A DNA stretch of 64,000 nt, taken from contig NC_069109.1 of assembly GCF_947172395.1 (NCBI RefSeq), positions 1,830,897 to 1,894,896 of the forward strand. The letters run 5' to 3'. A program made the position numbers and the translations under genes. This DNA comes from Bicyclus anynana (lineage: Eukaryota; Arthropoda; Insecta; Lepidoptera; Nymphalidae). Positions 24,101 through 32,584 of this stretch are shown in pieces. Numbering within the stretch: position 1 is the first letter of the stretch; each line of letters opens with the position of its first letter. A model generated the notes under the pieces. That model had not been told where the DNA came from and ran no database searches. It saw nothing but the letters and a program-made list of their open reading frames with translations.

Positions 24101-24773
24101 AATGGCTTTCCTAACGCAGCGGGGGTCCATGAAAATTTATCTGATTTCATACCGAATGGGGAGTTTTCTATATAAAATGATTTGTGAATTGATTGCTATG
24201 CGTAAAAAGTAAAGTATGATTAATTAAAGTTGGCTGAAATAACTGTTTCCCTGGACAATTTTGTTTTTTGTCACTTACTCACATCACAATTGAATAATTA
24301 ATGAATTAAATTTTCAATTTTAACAATATTTTTTAACTAATCACATTTTTTGTTGAGTTTTGGATAGAAATTTAGCATTTCCAGGTCTTCGATTCGATTA
24401 GGATGAAATTTTGCACACGCTCCGAGTTCTGATGACAATACATGCATAGCTAAGAAACGTCATTACAAATCCAATATGGCGGCCTCGCCATGATGGCGGA
24501 CTGGCTGTTTGAAATCCACCCCCACGATATGGGTATCAAATGAAAGGGTTTGCTGTCACGTGACTTAAATCCAATATTTGTAATTTTTAGTATTATTTTA
24601 ATTAACGATTTGTTTGTGTGCGACAGGGACAGATGCAGGCGCAAGGCGTGGCGACAGCGGGTGTGAGCGAGATGGACATAGGCCAGCAAGTTTGGGCCGC
24701 GTGCGAGCCCAAGCATCACAACATGAACATGATGGATGACAAGCCGCTATATTACAATAATATTAAAATATAA
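6149..24773 (+). CDS. THAP-ZAD-C2H2 zinc-finger protein (gene 2, 12 exons, 780 aa)
   Basis: The exons are 6149-6222, 7003-7177, 7866-7958, 8160-8294, 9330-9995, 14356-14561, 15329-15467, 16784-17011, 17634-17765, 18874-19074, 20099-20245 and 24627-24773 (stop TAA). All join in frame at GT-AG sites to 2343 nt. Residues 1-83 form a THAP domain: an N-terminal cysteine cluster (MRCCVPFC), FP, W, then VCSQHF, DDF and a closing AVPL box. Residues 84-159 form a ZAD (CLIC ... CSEC), the zinc-binding dimerisation domain of insect zinc-finger proteins. Residues 160-340 are acidic, rich in Asn/Asp/Glu. Eleven C2H2 fingers follow from about residue 359; some are split by introns (CEQ|C). The tail is 48 residues. 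From the domains it is a nuclear DNA-binding regulator; its targets are unknown. The 4.3-kb introns hold many transposons. Confidence 0.86.
6604..6776 (+). mobile_element. SINE family B, 3' part
   Basis: It matches family B from the CGCCAAGCGATTTAGC block to the TCAAGGGCTAACTTGTAA end. It lies in intron 1 of gene 2. Confidence 0.75.
7340..7660. mobile_element. MITE-like repeat with inverted blocks
   Basis: It contains the inverted pair ATGTACCACGCAATTTG and CAAATTGTGTGGTACAT about 100 bases apart. A second copy lies at about 55365-55575. No coding sequence is seen. Confidence 0.55.
8010..8115 (-). repeat. single monomer of the 17-kb tandem repeat
   Basis: The reverse complement matches the unit at 17030-17570 (GTAAAGAGTAGGGAGTTAG, GGTGGCGCGACTTG). 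It lies just upstream of the ZAD-coding exon 8160-8294. Confidence 0.7.
8586..8897 (+). mobile_element. SINE family A, full-length copy
   Basis: The 5' end is tRNA-like, with a box A-like TAGCCCAGTGG and a box B GGTTCGAATCC. The body continues through TGCACCTCCAACTTTTCAG to the GTTGATGACGACGA end. Being a member of a multi-copy family, it is a retroposon and not a tRNA gene. Confidence 0.85.
8964..9298 (+). mobile_element. SINE family B, full-length copy
   Basis: It starts GACGGCCTCCGTGGCGCAG, has box B GGTTCGATCCC, and ends GGCTAACTTGTAAATAAT followed by an A-rich tail. It ends about 30 bases before exon 5 of gene 2. Confidence 0.88.
10143..10422 (-). mobile_element. SINE family C, full-length copy
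   Basis: Read on the minus strand it begins GACGGCCGCGTGGCGCAGTG and has box B GGTTCGATTCC, then TTTGTGTGCTGAGCATGG and an AT-rich 3' region. It is tRNA-derived, with fragments at 2900 and 49300. Confidence 0.8.
10430..10770 (-). repeat. dispersed repeat plus one 17-kb-array monomer
   Basis: 10430-10545 is an inverted relative of 38290-38480 and 62400-62590 (shared GTGTGTAGGGTTAAAG and its complement). 10672-10770 is a monomer of the tandem unit seen at 17030-17570. Confidence 0.65.
10823..10942 (-). mobile_element. Helitron-like repeat interrupted by a LINE
   Basis: It begins CTAGCGGACCCGGTCAAGC, the conserved terminus shared with 43077, 57869 and 62179, followed by a (CCCTA)n tract. The tract stops at the LINE insertion and probable remaining sequence resumes after 13658. 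Confidence 0.65.
10959..13641 (-). mobile_element. 5'-truncated non-LTR retrotransposon (RTE/Daphne-like) with intact 880-aa frame
   Basis: The minus strand has one uninterrupted frame, 13625-10983. It contains the C-terminal part of an AP-endonuclease-like domain (LVLGDFNAKVG near residue 75; SDHNPV) and a complete reverse transcriptase (FRTISL, DSQFGFR, IDYEKAFDRV, RGVRQGCILSP, catalytic YADD), then a tail with AYLGHVLRH. The amino end of the endonuclease is missing, so it is 5'-truncated and not autonomous. Near-identical 16-17 bp direct repeats flank it (10943-10958 and 13642-13658, both ending TTGTTACAAT). The 3' tail is GAA-rich with no poly(A). It lies antisense in intron 5 of gene 2. 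The clade is assigned by resemblance only. Confidence 0.85.
13781..14277 (+). mobile_element. MITE bounded by GGGATGATGAC inverted repeats, copy 1
   Basis: About 497 bp, starting GGGATGATGACAG and ending AGTCATCATCCCC. Copies lie at 46407-46907 (inverted) and 63057-63463 (truncated). It contains a conserved core (GCGGCGCTGCCGC) but no gene. Confidence 0.75.
14580..15260. repeat. CACG/CACA-rich higher-order tandem repeat
   Basis: The intron is made of ACGCACGC-type runs with recurring longer blocks (CAGACGCGTATACTTCACAC near 14785, again near 14948 and 15065). It starts just after the donor of exon 6 of gene 2. The long open frames on both strands here are by-products of the repeat. Confidence 0.8.
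15724..15818 (+). mobile_element. P-type MITE fragment
   Basis: It matches the first ~95 bases of the family (CAGACTAATTACATAAGG, then AAAGTATATGATCAA). Confidence 0.65.
16071..16324 (+). mobile_element. SINE family A copy with internal deletion
   Basis: GTGATAGCCCAGTGG at the start and GACTCGAGCTCAGCAG near the end. About 50 bases before the last block are missing compared with 8586-8897. Confidence 0.85.
16467..16736 (+). mobile_element. P-type MITE, copy with internal deletion
   Basis: It starts TCACCAATTATTGTATAGG and ends CTATAATTGGTCTGAGG. It ends 48 bases before exon 8 of gene 2. Confidence 0.8.
17025..17575 (+). repeat. tandem repeat, about four units of ~105-160 bp
   Basis: GTAAAGAGTAGGGAGTTAG recurs near 17041, 17170, 17348 and 17483, each followed by GATCAGTTGGCGG and then CTCGTGAATGA. 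The units differ by deletions. Isolated inverted monomers sit at 8010-8115 and 10672-10770. The array fills the intron between exons 8 and 9 of gene 2. Confidence 0.85.
17580..17628 (+). mobile_element. SINE family A 3' end at a splice acceptor
   Basis: GAGACTCGAGCTCAACAG and GGGTTGTTAATG match the last ~45 bases of family A. They directly precede the ATTCCAG acceptor of exon 17634-17765, so the acceptor region of that intron appears SINE-derived. Confidence 0.65.
17811..18245. repeat. 21-bp minisatellite (about 20 copies)
   Basis: The unit is AAAAGGTAATCTTTAAAAGT plus C, with sparse substitutions. As 21 is a multiple of three, both strands stay open (KVIFKSQ forward, LLTFKDY reverse). It starts 46 bases after the donor of exon 9 of gene 2 and is in frame with it if that donor is not used. 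Confidence 0.92.
18394..18847 (+). mobile_element. 454-bp dispersed element, copy 1
   Basis: It begins AGTGTGCAATATG and ends CGCGCTGCGCGCT, flanked by CATAAG on both sides. A copy with very few differences lies inverted at 40234-40684. It ends 26 bases before exon 10 of gene 2. No open frame of note is seen. Confidence 0.75.
19330..19757 (+). pseudogene. Copia-type gag fragment
   Basis: A 138-codon frame has gag features of Copia retrotransposons: LLLAGLSEKYSPMIMAIE, an IK-T-KLMDLEE helix, and the first half of a zinc knuckle (CYKC) before a stop. No protease, integrase or RT follows, and no LTRs are seen. It lies in intron 10 of gene 2. Confidence 0.75.
20255..20392 (+). mobile_element. 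P-type MITE fragment
   Basis: It begins TTAGACCATTTAAATAACAG and contains GTTGTAATCGTTTTCGTCG; the 3' half is absent. It starts 10 bases after exon 11 of gene 2. Confidence 0.65.
20404..20430. repeat. (TAA)n microsatellite
   Basis: About nine TAA units end in TGATGATG immediately before the Dong/R2-like element. Confidence 0.9.
20431..21941 (+). mobile_element. 5'-truncated Dong/R2-type retrotransposon with restriction-like endonuclease
   Basis: An open frame (in-frame from about 20448 to 21759) starts in the RT thumb region (YRYLGM) and continues through RKCGGRGL. A zinc motif (CRAC...H...C) follows, then a restriction-like endonuclease core (KPDIVVLD ... VFLVDITIP). RT catalytic motifs are absent, so it is 5'-truncated. 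It begins right after a TAA array and is followed by another AAT run. Known Dong elements of Lepidoptera insert into TAA repeats, which fits, but the right-hand run may be the tail of the neighbouring LINE. It lies in intron 11 of gene 2. Confidence 0.78.
21943..23375 (-). mobile_element. 5'-truncated CR1/Jockey-like LINE
   Basis: The minus strand encodes the second half of a reverse transcriptase (FGVPQGSVLGPLLF, catalytic FADD, KFLGI) followed by the connection region ending LPQHSYDMSFLSFKKYL. The 3' UTR ends in an ATT/AAT repeat at 21942-21960. The 5' end breaks in the RT palm and joins a piece of zinc-finger exon at 23376. Confidence 0.82.
23376..23451 (-). pseudogene. inverted fragment of the gene 1 zinc-finger exon
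   Basis: 76 bases on the minus strand match 498-573 with three visible differences. The match covers 17 intron bases with the acceptor CAG, then the exon up to CGGCAGAA. It is not an exon of gene 2, which runs the other way, and it stops exactly where the LINE begins. Confidence 0.85.
23466..23970 (+). mobile_element. P-type element copy retaining a THAP-coding start
   Basis: TTAGACCATTAAAAAG and AGGACCTGCCTCG open it, and its 3' part has ACGACAGACAATTTTGTTCG. The interior is longer than in other copies and includes the frame 23612-23709. Confidence 0.75.
23612..23709 (+). pseudogene. THAP domain N-terminal remnant of a transposase
   Basis: A 32-codon frame starts MPVCVVEWHKKR and continues to GVTFHL. 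THAP domains commonly start MP-x-C, followed by a basic stretch and a V-T-F-H strand. The second zinc cysteine has changed (W-H in its place) and the frame stops soon after. This ties the MITE family to a THAP-type transposase. Confidence 0.65.
24020..24140 (+). mobile_element. hAT-like terminal fragment
   Basis: CAGAGGTTCGCAAAGTGG resembles a common hAT terminal sequence, followed by a GGGGTC-rich segment. The other end is not found nearby. Confidence 0.45.
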
Positions 24774-24832
24774 ATATGTATTTCTTTTTATTTACAAAAC
24801 TAGTGGACTTTGAAACTTTTGAAATTTTTTTT

Positions 24833-25012
24833 CCTTCGTGAAAACATCGTGAGGAAACGCATACCAGAGAATTCTTAATTCTCTGCGTGTGTGAAGTCTG
24901 CCAATCCGCATTGGGCCAGCGTGGTGGACTATTGGCCTTACCCCTCTCGTTCTGAGAGGAGACTCGAGCTCTGCAGTGAGCCGAATATGGCTTGTTAGCG
25001 ATTCAGTATAGA
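24833..25012 (+). mobile_element. SINE family A, 3' half
   Basis: It runs from GTGAAAACATCGTGAGG to GGCTTGTTAGCG. It follows the gene 2 stop codon and supplies the downstream AATAAAATAAA near 25019. Confidence 0.8.
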
Positions 25013-25144
25013 TTATAATAATAAAATAAAGAAATGTGATATGTACACTAGTTATTTTCTAAGGCTTTTAACGTGCTTATATTAGTATTATGAACACAGA
25101 ATAAAGAATGACGCAGAATGAGTCTATACTCGTACAAGCATTGT

Positions 25145-25300
25145 GGTATAATAATAATAATAAAATCTTTATTGACCAAAAATAGATACAATAAACACAT
25201 TGCCTGTGGTCTCCACACTAGATTGATCTGTATCGTGGTGAAGCCGATGACACCCATACAATAACAAACGTCACGACTTGACATTCGCATATACAAACTT
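25145..25300 (-). mobile_element. LINE 3' end fragment
   Basis: An (ATA)n run followed by TCTTTATTGACC, like the inverted 3' ends of insect LINEs; no coding part. Confidence 0.45.
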
Positions 25301-25771
25301 TTTTCATAATTTGTATTTCAAAATTTAACACTAACAACAATTATGAAAATTAATATAAAACTCAAGAATTAATAAAATAAAATAAAAAAATAAAAATAAA
25401 ATAAAAACTCAAGAATTACCAATAAAAAAATACTCGATCTTATTTGTTTAGTTTTTGTGAACAGTTTTTGAAGTACACATTTAAAAACATAAGACGCCAT
25501 TTTGAATAATATTGAAAGTTACTGATGCGACGGTTTGTGTCGTACTGACTCGAGAATGTCTTCGTTTTTGAATTTGTATTTGGAATAACTTCACCACCGC
25601 CGAGTTCTGTGTCTCTCAATGCTCTATCTGCCTGTTATTCTTTAATCTGTGATTAAATATAAAAATAAACATATTGTCCCGAATTTTATTAGAATGACAT
25701 GTAGAAGCATGTCTTAATATTTACCGAAAAACCATAAGATATAAATAACAAGAATTTGTAATATTTGTTTT

Positions 25772-25988
25772 TTTTATTCTTTACAAGTTAGCCCATGACT
25801 ACAATCTCACCTGATGATAAGTGATGACGCAGTCTAAGATGGAAGCGGGCTAACTTGTTAGGAGGAGGATGAAAATCCACACCCCTTTCGGTTTGTACAC
25901 GGCATCGTACCGGAACGCTAAATCGCTTGGCGGTACGTCTTTGCCGGTAGGGTGGTAACTAGCCACAGCCGAAGGCCTCCCACCAGCC
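25772..25988 (-). mobile_element. SINE family B, 3' part
   Basis: Inverted copy: TTACAAGTTAGCCCATGAC at the left, TACCGGAACGCTAAATCGC within. Confidence 0.85.
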
Positions 25989-26080
25989 AAATTATTCTGT
26001 ACCTACTCTTGCAAGGGAATATTTGTTTCATAAATAACTTTGAATTTTTTGAATTACATGTATTCAGTACATTATTAAGG

Positions 26081-26393
26081 AGCAGTGATAGCCCAGTGGA
26101 TATGACCTCTGCCTCCGATTCCGGAGGGTGTGGGTTCAAATCCGGTCCAGGGCATCTCCACCTCCAACTTTTCAGTTGTGTGCATTTTAAGAAATTAAAT
26201 ATCACGTGTCTCAAACGGTGAAGGAAAACATCGTGAGGAAACCTGCATATCAGAGAATCATTCTTCATTCTCTGCGTGTGTGAAGTCTGCCAATCCGCAT
26301 TGGGCCAGCGTGGTGGACTATTGGCCTAACCCCTCTCATTCTGAGAGGAGACTCGAGCTCAGCAGTGAGCCAAATATGGGTTGATGACGACGA
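26081..26393 (+). mobile_element. SINE family A, full-length copy
   Basis: AGTGATAGCCCAGTGGATAT with box B GGTTCAAATCC; ends GTTGATGACGACGA. Confidence 0.88.
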
Positions 26394-26569
26394 GTATATT
26401 ATGCATCACAAATACAACACAATTATGAGTAACTAATAAACGATTGTATTATTATTATTAATTAGATTTAGAGTTAAGTTATTTATATTACAAACTTATT
26501 TAGAATTGAGATTAAGAAATAAATTGAGATTTTTTTATAGAAATAATTGACTGAGTTTTATTTTTACTG

Positions 26570-27235
26570 GTGGATATACAAATACAAATAGCCTTTATTA
26601 CTGATAATAGATACATTTCATAATTATTATTAGTATTTTACATTTCATTATACTTATAATTTATAATTTAGCAAAATAATACCTATAATGTAATTCATAC
26701 TTATTTCATGCATTTAATTTTGATGTTATTAATATTATTTTATATAGTTATTTTATAAATCAATTTATTCTACTCTTCGACATCGGTATCAGAATCATCA
26801 ATTTGCCTTTTGGAATAAGCCTCCCCTAGGCTTTTCCATGTATCTCTGTTTGCAGCTTTTATTTGCCATGTTGTTCCAGCTACCTTTCTGATATCGTCCT
26901 CCCATCTTATTCTTTGTCGTCCTTTCTTCCTTTTTCCATCTCGAGGGTACCATTCAGTAACGTTCTTTGTCCATTTTTCCTTTTTATTTCTTATCATGTG
27001 GCCCACCCAATTCCATTTAAGCTTTTTCACTGTGTAAGTGACATCTGTGACTTTTGTCTTACTTCTTATATTTTTAAGTTTAATTTTATCTCTTAACTTG
27101 ATGTTTAGAATGCTTCTCTCCATTTTATTCTGACACACTCTGAGTGCTCCACCCTGTTTACTAGTAAGGGCCCAGGTTTGTGCTCCGTAGGTTAAACATG
27201 GTAATATTAAAGACAAGACTACAGTGTTCAACTCC
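26570..27235 (-). pseudogene. RTE-like LINE, C-terminal fragment with 3' UTR
   Basis: The minus strand codes for 153 residues (27231-26770) with LTYGAQTWALT, KLKWNWVGHMIR and GRQRIRWEDDI, motifs of RTE-type ORF C-termini in Lepidoptera. Upstream RT motifs are missing. Confidence 0.78.
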
Positions 27236-27468
27236 TGCCTATTACCTGGTGGATATCAATAATGTATCATCTATGGTGGATATAAGGCTGAAATATTTTT
27301 CTTTCTCAAGGTACAGGCAAAGATCTGTGACCATACAGCCTGTCGAGTCTATTGTCTATGTTGAATCAAATCGGCTTATATCTACAGACCTTAGATACAT
27401 ATATATAGGTGTCAAAGCTACAGACACAGTGCGTCACAGACAAGTAGCGTGTCAGACACCCACAGACA

Positions 27469-27552
27469 ACGTCTATTCACACTACCCAGCAGGTAGCTAG
27501 AGACACTTAAAAGTCCTTTTCATAAAGAAGTCCCCCAGACAAAAATAAAACT
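27469..27552. repeat. ~80-bp direct repeat, left copy
   Basis: GTCTATTCACACT ... CCCCCAGACAAAAATAAAAC, repeated at 27889-27966 on the other side of a SINE B. Confidence 0.85.
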
Positions 27553-27560
27553 ATATATTT

Positions 27561-27880
27561 TGACGGCCTCCGTGGCGCAGTGGTGTGCGCGGGATTTACA
27601 AGACGGAGGTCCTGGGTTCGATCCCCGGCTGGGTCGATTGAGGTTTTCTTAATTTGTCCAGGTCCGGCTGGTGGGAGGCTTTGGCCGTGGCTAGTTACCA
27701 CCCTACCGAAAAAGACGTATCGCTAAGCGATTTAGCGTTCCGGTACGATGTCGTGTAGAAACCGAAAGGGGTGTGGATTTTCATCCTCCTAACAAGTTAG
27801 CCCGCTTCCATCTTAGATTGCATCATCACTTACCATCAGGTGAGATTGTAGTCAAGGACTAACTTGTAAACAATAAAAAA
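27561..27880 (+). mobile_element. SINE family B, full-length copy
   Basis: GACGGCCTCCGTGGCGCAG to GACTAACTTGTAAACAAT, between the two ~80-bp direct repeats. Confidence 0.88.
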
Positions 27881-27888
27881 ACACCGTC

Positions 27889-27966
27889 TATTCACACTGC
27901 CAAGCAGGTAGCTAGAGACACAAAAGTCCTTTTCATAAAGAAGTCCCCCAGACAAAAATAAAACTA
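27889..27966. repeat. ~80-bp direct repeat, right copy
   Basis: It matches 27469-27552 with a few substitutions and a small deletion. Confidence 0.85.
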
Positions 27967-28130
27967 ATTTATTCCATAGGTAAAATATATATTTTTTTTT
28001 ATTAAAAATTTCCGCTAAAACACTAGATACAGGCTTACAGCAAATAAATACACATCATCAAAGGCACGCTTAACAAAATTGAAAAATGTTAAAATAACAT
28101 AAAATCAAAATCATCATATTCAAACTTCGA

Positions 28131-28375
28131 CCATTAATAAACAGGACCTGCCTCACTAACCGCAATCCCTATGGCAAAGATCAAAAATCAATGATCTAAG
28201 GCGTTTATAAAAACTGTTGCTATAGAACCGATGTTTCATTGTTGTAATCGTTTACGTCGTGTAAAGGGCTCCTTAAAATGCCGGTTTGTGTGAGTCCCCA
28301 TCAAAAAACGACAGACTTTTTGTTGGTGAACTTGGGTGCGAAACAGGTCCATAGTCTAAATAGTCAAAGTATTCA
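28131..28375 (+). mobile_element. P-type MITE copy
   Basis: It begins CGACCATTAATAAACAGG, has AATGCCGGTTTGTGTG (the THAP start codon region) and ends GAAACAGGTCCATAGTC. It lies in the 3' flank of the tubulin gene. Confidence 0.72.
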
Positions 28376-28442
28376 AAGGTATACCTTTGAATATGATGAT
28401 TTTGATTTCTAAATACCCAATTAAATAAAAACCTATTACACA

Positions 28443-31400
28443 TTATAATGGCCGATGCACCATCTCTTTCTCTTCAAACACTTCTTCCTCTTCTTCCTCA
28501 TCAAAGCCAACTTCTTCGTCTTCCACATGCGCCTCCTGGGTGAAGAAACAACACCAACATTAACTTGTTTTTTTAATGGCCCACTATTGCAAGGGGTCTC
28601 CAGGATATTTTCACGGCCTCCATGAAGATATCCTGGATATGTATGCGCAGTGGATTTACAAGACGGAGGTCCTGGGTTCCATCCCCGTCTGGGCCGATTG
28701 TGGTTTTCTTAATTGGTTCAGGTCTGGCTGGCGGCTCCGGCCGTGGCTAGTTACTCTACCGGGAAAATACGTGCCGCCAAGCGATTGAACGTTCCGGTAC
28801 GATATTGTGTAGAAACCGAGAGGGGTGTGAATTTTCATCTTCCTCTTAACAAGTTAGCCCGCTTCCATCTTAGACTGCATCATCACTTACCATCAGGTGA
28901 GATTGTAAAGAGCTAACTTGTAGATAATAAAAAAAAAGACCGACATAGCTAAATGAGATGCGAAGCTGAAGTGGCAATGGGCGGGGCACGCAGTTCGAAG
29001 AGACGATAGAATGGCGACCCCGCACTAGAAAGAGAAGTGTTGGTCGTCCCCACCAGGTGGACTGACGACATCAAGGGAGTCGCAGGGATGCTGCAGTCTT
29101 CCAGTGGAGGTCCATTGGCAGATATGGTGATGGTCCTCATGATAACATACCTGATACTGTTGGTACTCGGAGATCAGGTCAGCCATGTTGCTGGCAGCTT
29201 CCGTGAACTCCATCTCATCCATACCCTCGCCGGTGTACCAGTGGAGGAAAGCCTGCAAGCGGAAGAGAACTTCATTTTACTGAACTAAACCTCCATTACG
29301 TAAGCTTGGCTTGAGCAGTGCTTGCGTTACGCAATTTGTAATCAGGCGATGCATGCCACGTACAGGCATAGTGAAACAGTGTTGTGTTAGCTGGTGTGTA
29401 GCAGTCCTGAAGTCCCGTGGTAGAACGGCGAAGTTGGCACAACATCGAACAGTTCCTGAGCGCAATCCCAGAAACATATCTTGTAGAACGATCGATAGAC
29501 AGGCAACCTGAGGTTCCGTGAAGTCCTTGTAGGGGTTCCGCGAGAGTTTTAGAAAGAAAACAAACAAAACACCTCTCTCAGGTCGAATATTTTTACGCGT
29601 CGAACCATGAGGCGCAGCCGAACACAACAAGCAGCCAATCACAACAATAGGTACAATTTTTATCAAACCTGACATCAACAATTATTATCTTCTATTATAA
29701 TACTTTAGTATTTTAGTCGCGTACGAACAATTTTTGGATTTACCGCCCAAAAAATAGTCCGAACTAGGCCTAAGTATGTAATAAGTAGTAACTGTTACAT
29801 TGTACTTTTATTGTTAACTAGCGGACGCCCGCGACTTCGTCCGCGTGAAAGTCGTTGTAAACTTTCAACTAACTATCCCCCCCCCCCCCTAGGAACTCCT
29901 ATCCTACCCTATCCCAACCCTACACCTACCCTACCACTACCCTACCCCTACCCTACCCTACCCTACCCCTACCCTACCCCTACCCTACTCATTAAGGCTG
30001 CACTTCTTTATTTATTCCTCCCACCGCGAGTCGCGTCGAGCGCGGCAACCGTTACACAAAAATAATCCTTAAAGCATGAATTAGTATTCACGCGCGATGG
30101 CTTAGCGTATTTAATGTATAACTTTGGTGTTTCTTTACCGATTTTTATAATTCTTTTTTTATTGAATAGGTAATAATATTAACTTTCTTATTTGGGATGA
30201 CTGATGAGTGTTATAAACATAAGAGTAGACAAATATAATTAGAAAGCGCCGAACTGCTAAGCTTACACGTGTTATTGTGAGTCAACCATAAAAGATAGAC
30301 ATATACATATATGCTCAGCGCCGGATCTAGGGGGGGGCAAGCCGGGGCCTATGCCCCGGGCGGCATGTTCAGGGGGCGGCCAAATTCACACTTTACCGAC
30401 TAATGGACAACTCATCATTTACTTAACATGCCCACGGAATATATAATAGCACAAGTACAGATATTTCATGACCAAAAATACGACCGATACCCAAAGTGCA
30501 GAGTAACTGACGTGCTACCCGAACATTACGAGGCACTTTGCGAGGCGCGTAGGCATGGTTATTGCAGTATGGCATTGGTTGGCATAGGCAAATAAAAGAA
30601 AGTTTCATTGATTTCATAGAAGTTGCTGGAAAGGCAGGAGAGGACATTTGTCAACAGATTTTAGAAAATTTGGCGGTTGATGATGTTGGACAATGTCAAG
30701 CCCAATCTTATGATAATGGGCCAGCATTCATGAAGGAGTACACGCCAGAATTGCAGAAAGGAATGAGCTGGCTGAGTTCGTACCGTGTTTAGCTTACTCC
30801 TTAAATCTTGTAGGTGTTCATTCTGCCTCATCATGCCAGGAAGATATTAACCTATTTGGACTAATTCAAAAAGTATAATTATAATAATTATTACTTTTTT
30901 GTTCTCCACAACTAGGTGGGACATTATAAAAAAATACGTTAAAACAAATTTAAAAGGAAGTAGTCAGACGTCAGGTGGTCTGCAAAACATGTTGCAGTGA
31001 ATGCCCTATTAAATAATTTGCCAGAAATAGCGAAAGCCTTAGAAGAAGTTAAGCAAACTTTTCGTAATCCAGAAGCTAACTACGAGGCAGGTCATCTCTT
31101 AACCGCTATAAAGGATTTTAAATTTACTCTTAATTTAATTCTTGGGCGAATATTCTCCGCAAAATAAATCGAGTGAATATAGAAATTCAGAAAGCGGATA
31201 TTATCCTTCTCAGTTCCGTTGCACTAATGGATGGTCTGCTCAAAACTTTGCATGAAAGAACATGAGACAAAAACCAATGGAATATTGGATAAGAGGCTGC
31301 AGAATTGCTGAAAAAAGTGGTGTTGACCCTATTTTGCAAAACAAACGAATTCCAAAACTTAAAAAACATTTCGATGAGATGTGTGACGTCGAATTACAAA

Positions 31401-32546
31401 CACTCCTACTTGTTTAACTATTTTCTAAGGAAATAATGATGGTATTTGATCAAATCATATCAGAAATTAAAAAGAGGTTTGATTTTGCTACCAAGCTGAA
31501 CTTGAATTTTTCTTTTCTTAATGGTACTAATATTTTGAAAATGTCGATTGAAGAACTGCAAAAGTATAGAGCAGATCTGGCTCGAAAATACGGGCGCGAT
31601 TTAAGCTCCGTTCAATTCTGCCAGGAACTTTACGTTTTTGAAGAGCAAGGTCCGCTTCTATTTGGTGATATAGAAAAGGTTTCTTTCTCTTGCAACAGAT
31701 CTATGCGCATGATTTGCAGGATGCTTTTCCTAATATTTGTATTGCTCTGTGAATTTACTCTACACTTCCTACTATATCCGCAAGCGGTGAGCGAAGTTTT
31801 ACCAAACTAAAATTAATCAAAAATTATTTGCGATCTTCCATGAGCCAGGAACGTTTTTCGAGTCTTGCAATCTTATTGATAGAAAATCGAATTGCTCATG
31901 AGTTAATTCGCTGAACAAAAAGCTCGAAGAGTAAAATTGTAATTTCAATTTGTCAACTTTACTATTTGAAACTGCAATTTTTCCACTTTTGCATTTGAAA
32001 CGCCACTTTAGTATTTCATACTGAAAAAGATCCTGTTTTCTTTTATCCGTGCAGAAAAAACAGCGATGGATGCATTATTTACGAAGGGCATATTTAAGCT
32101 ATGTCCAAATGTCAATCAATTAGTGAACTTATTATATAAATTAATCAATTAGTGAAATTACATAGGATGATAAAGGTATAAATAATATAAGTCCCTTAAC
32201 TGAGAAATGCCGTCCAGGTGGGGGGGGGGGGCGGCATTTCTCAGTTTTTGCCCCACCTAAAAAATGTTGAAGATCCGGGGCTGTATATGCTGTTGTGTTT
32301 TTATAGATAATTTTAAGGAGAACATTTCTGTCATACATGATTTCTATGTAGCTTTAACTATTAAGGCAGTACACGCGACGGAAGCTTAAAAAATTGAGTA
32401 ACTTCTCCCGTTTTCTCAACATTTCTCTTCACTGCTCTGCGGTAGCGTAATGAAAAGTATACTATAACCTGCCCAGGAGTATGTTGAATAATTGTACCAA
32501 GTTTCGTTTAAATCCGTCCAGTAGTTTTTGTTTCTATAAAGAACAT

Positions 32547-32584
<38 letters not shown>

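Noticed and set aside
27180..27500. 106-codon frame after the RTE fragment
   Set aside because: No recognisable domain, overlaps repeat sequence and lacks splice or codon-usage support.
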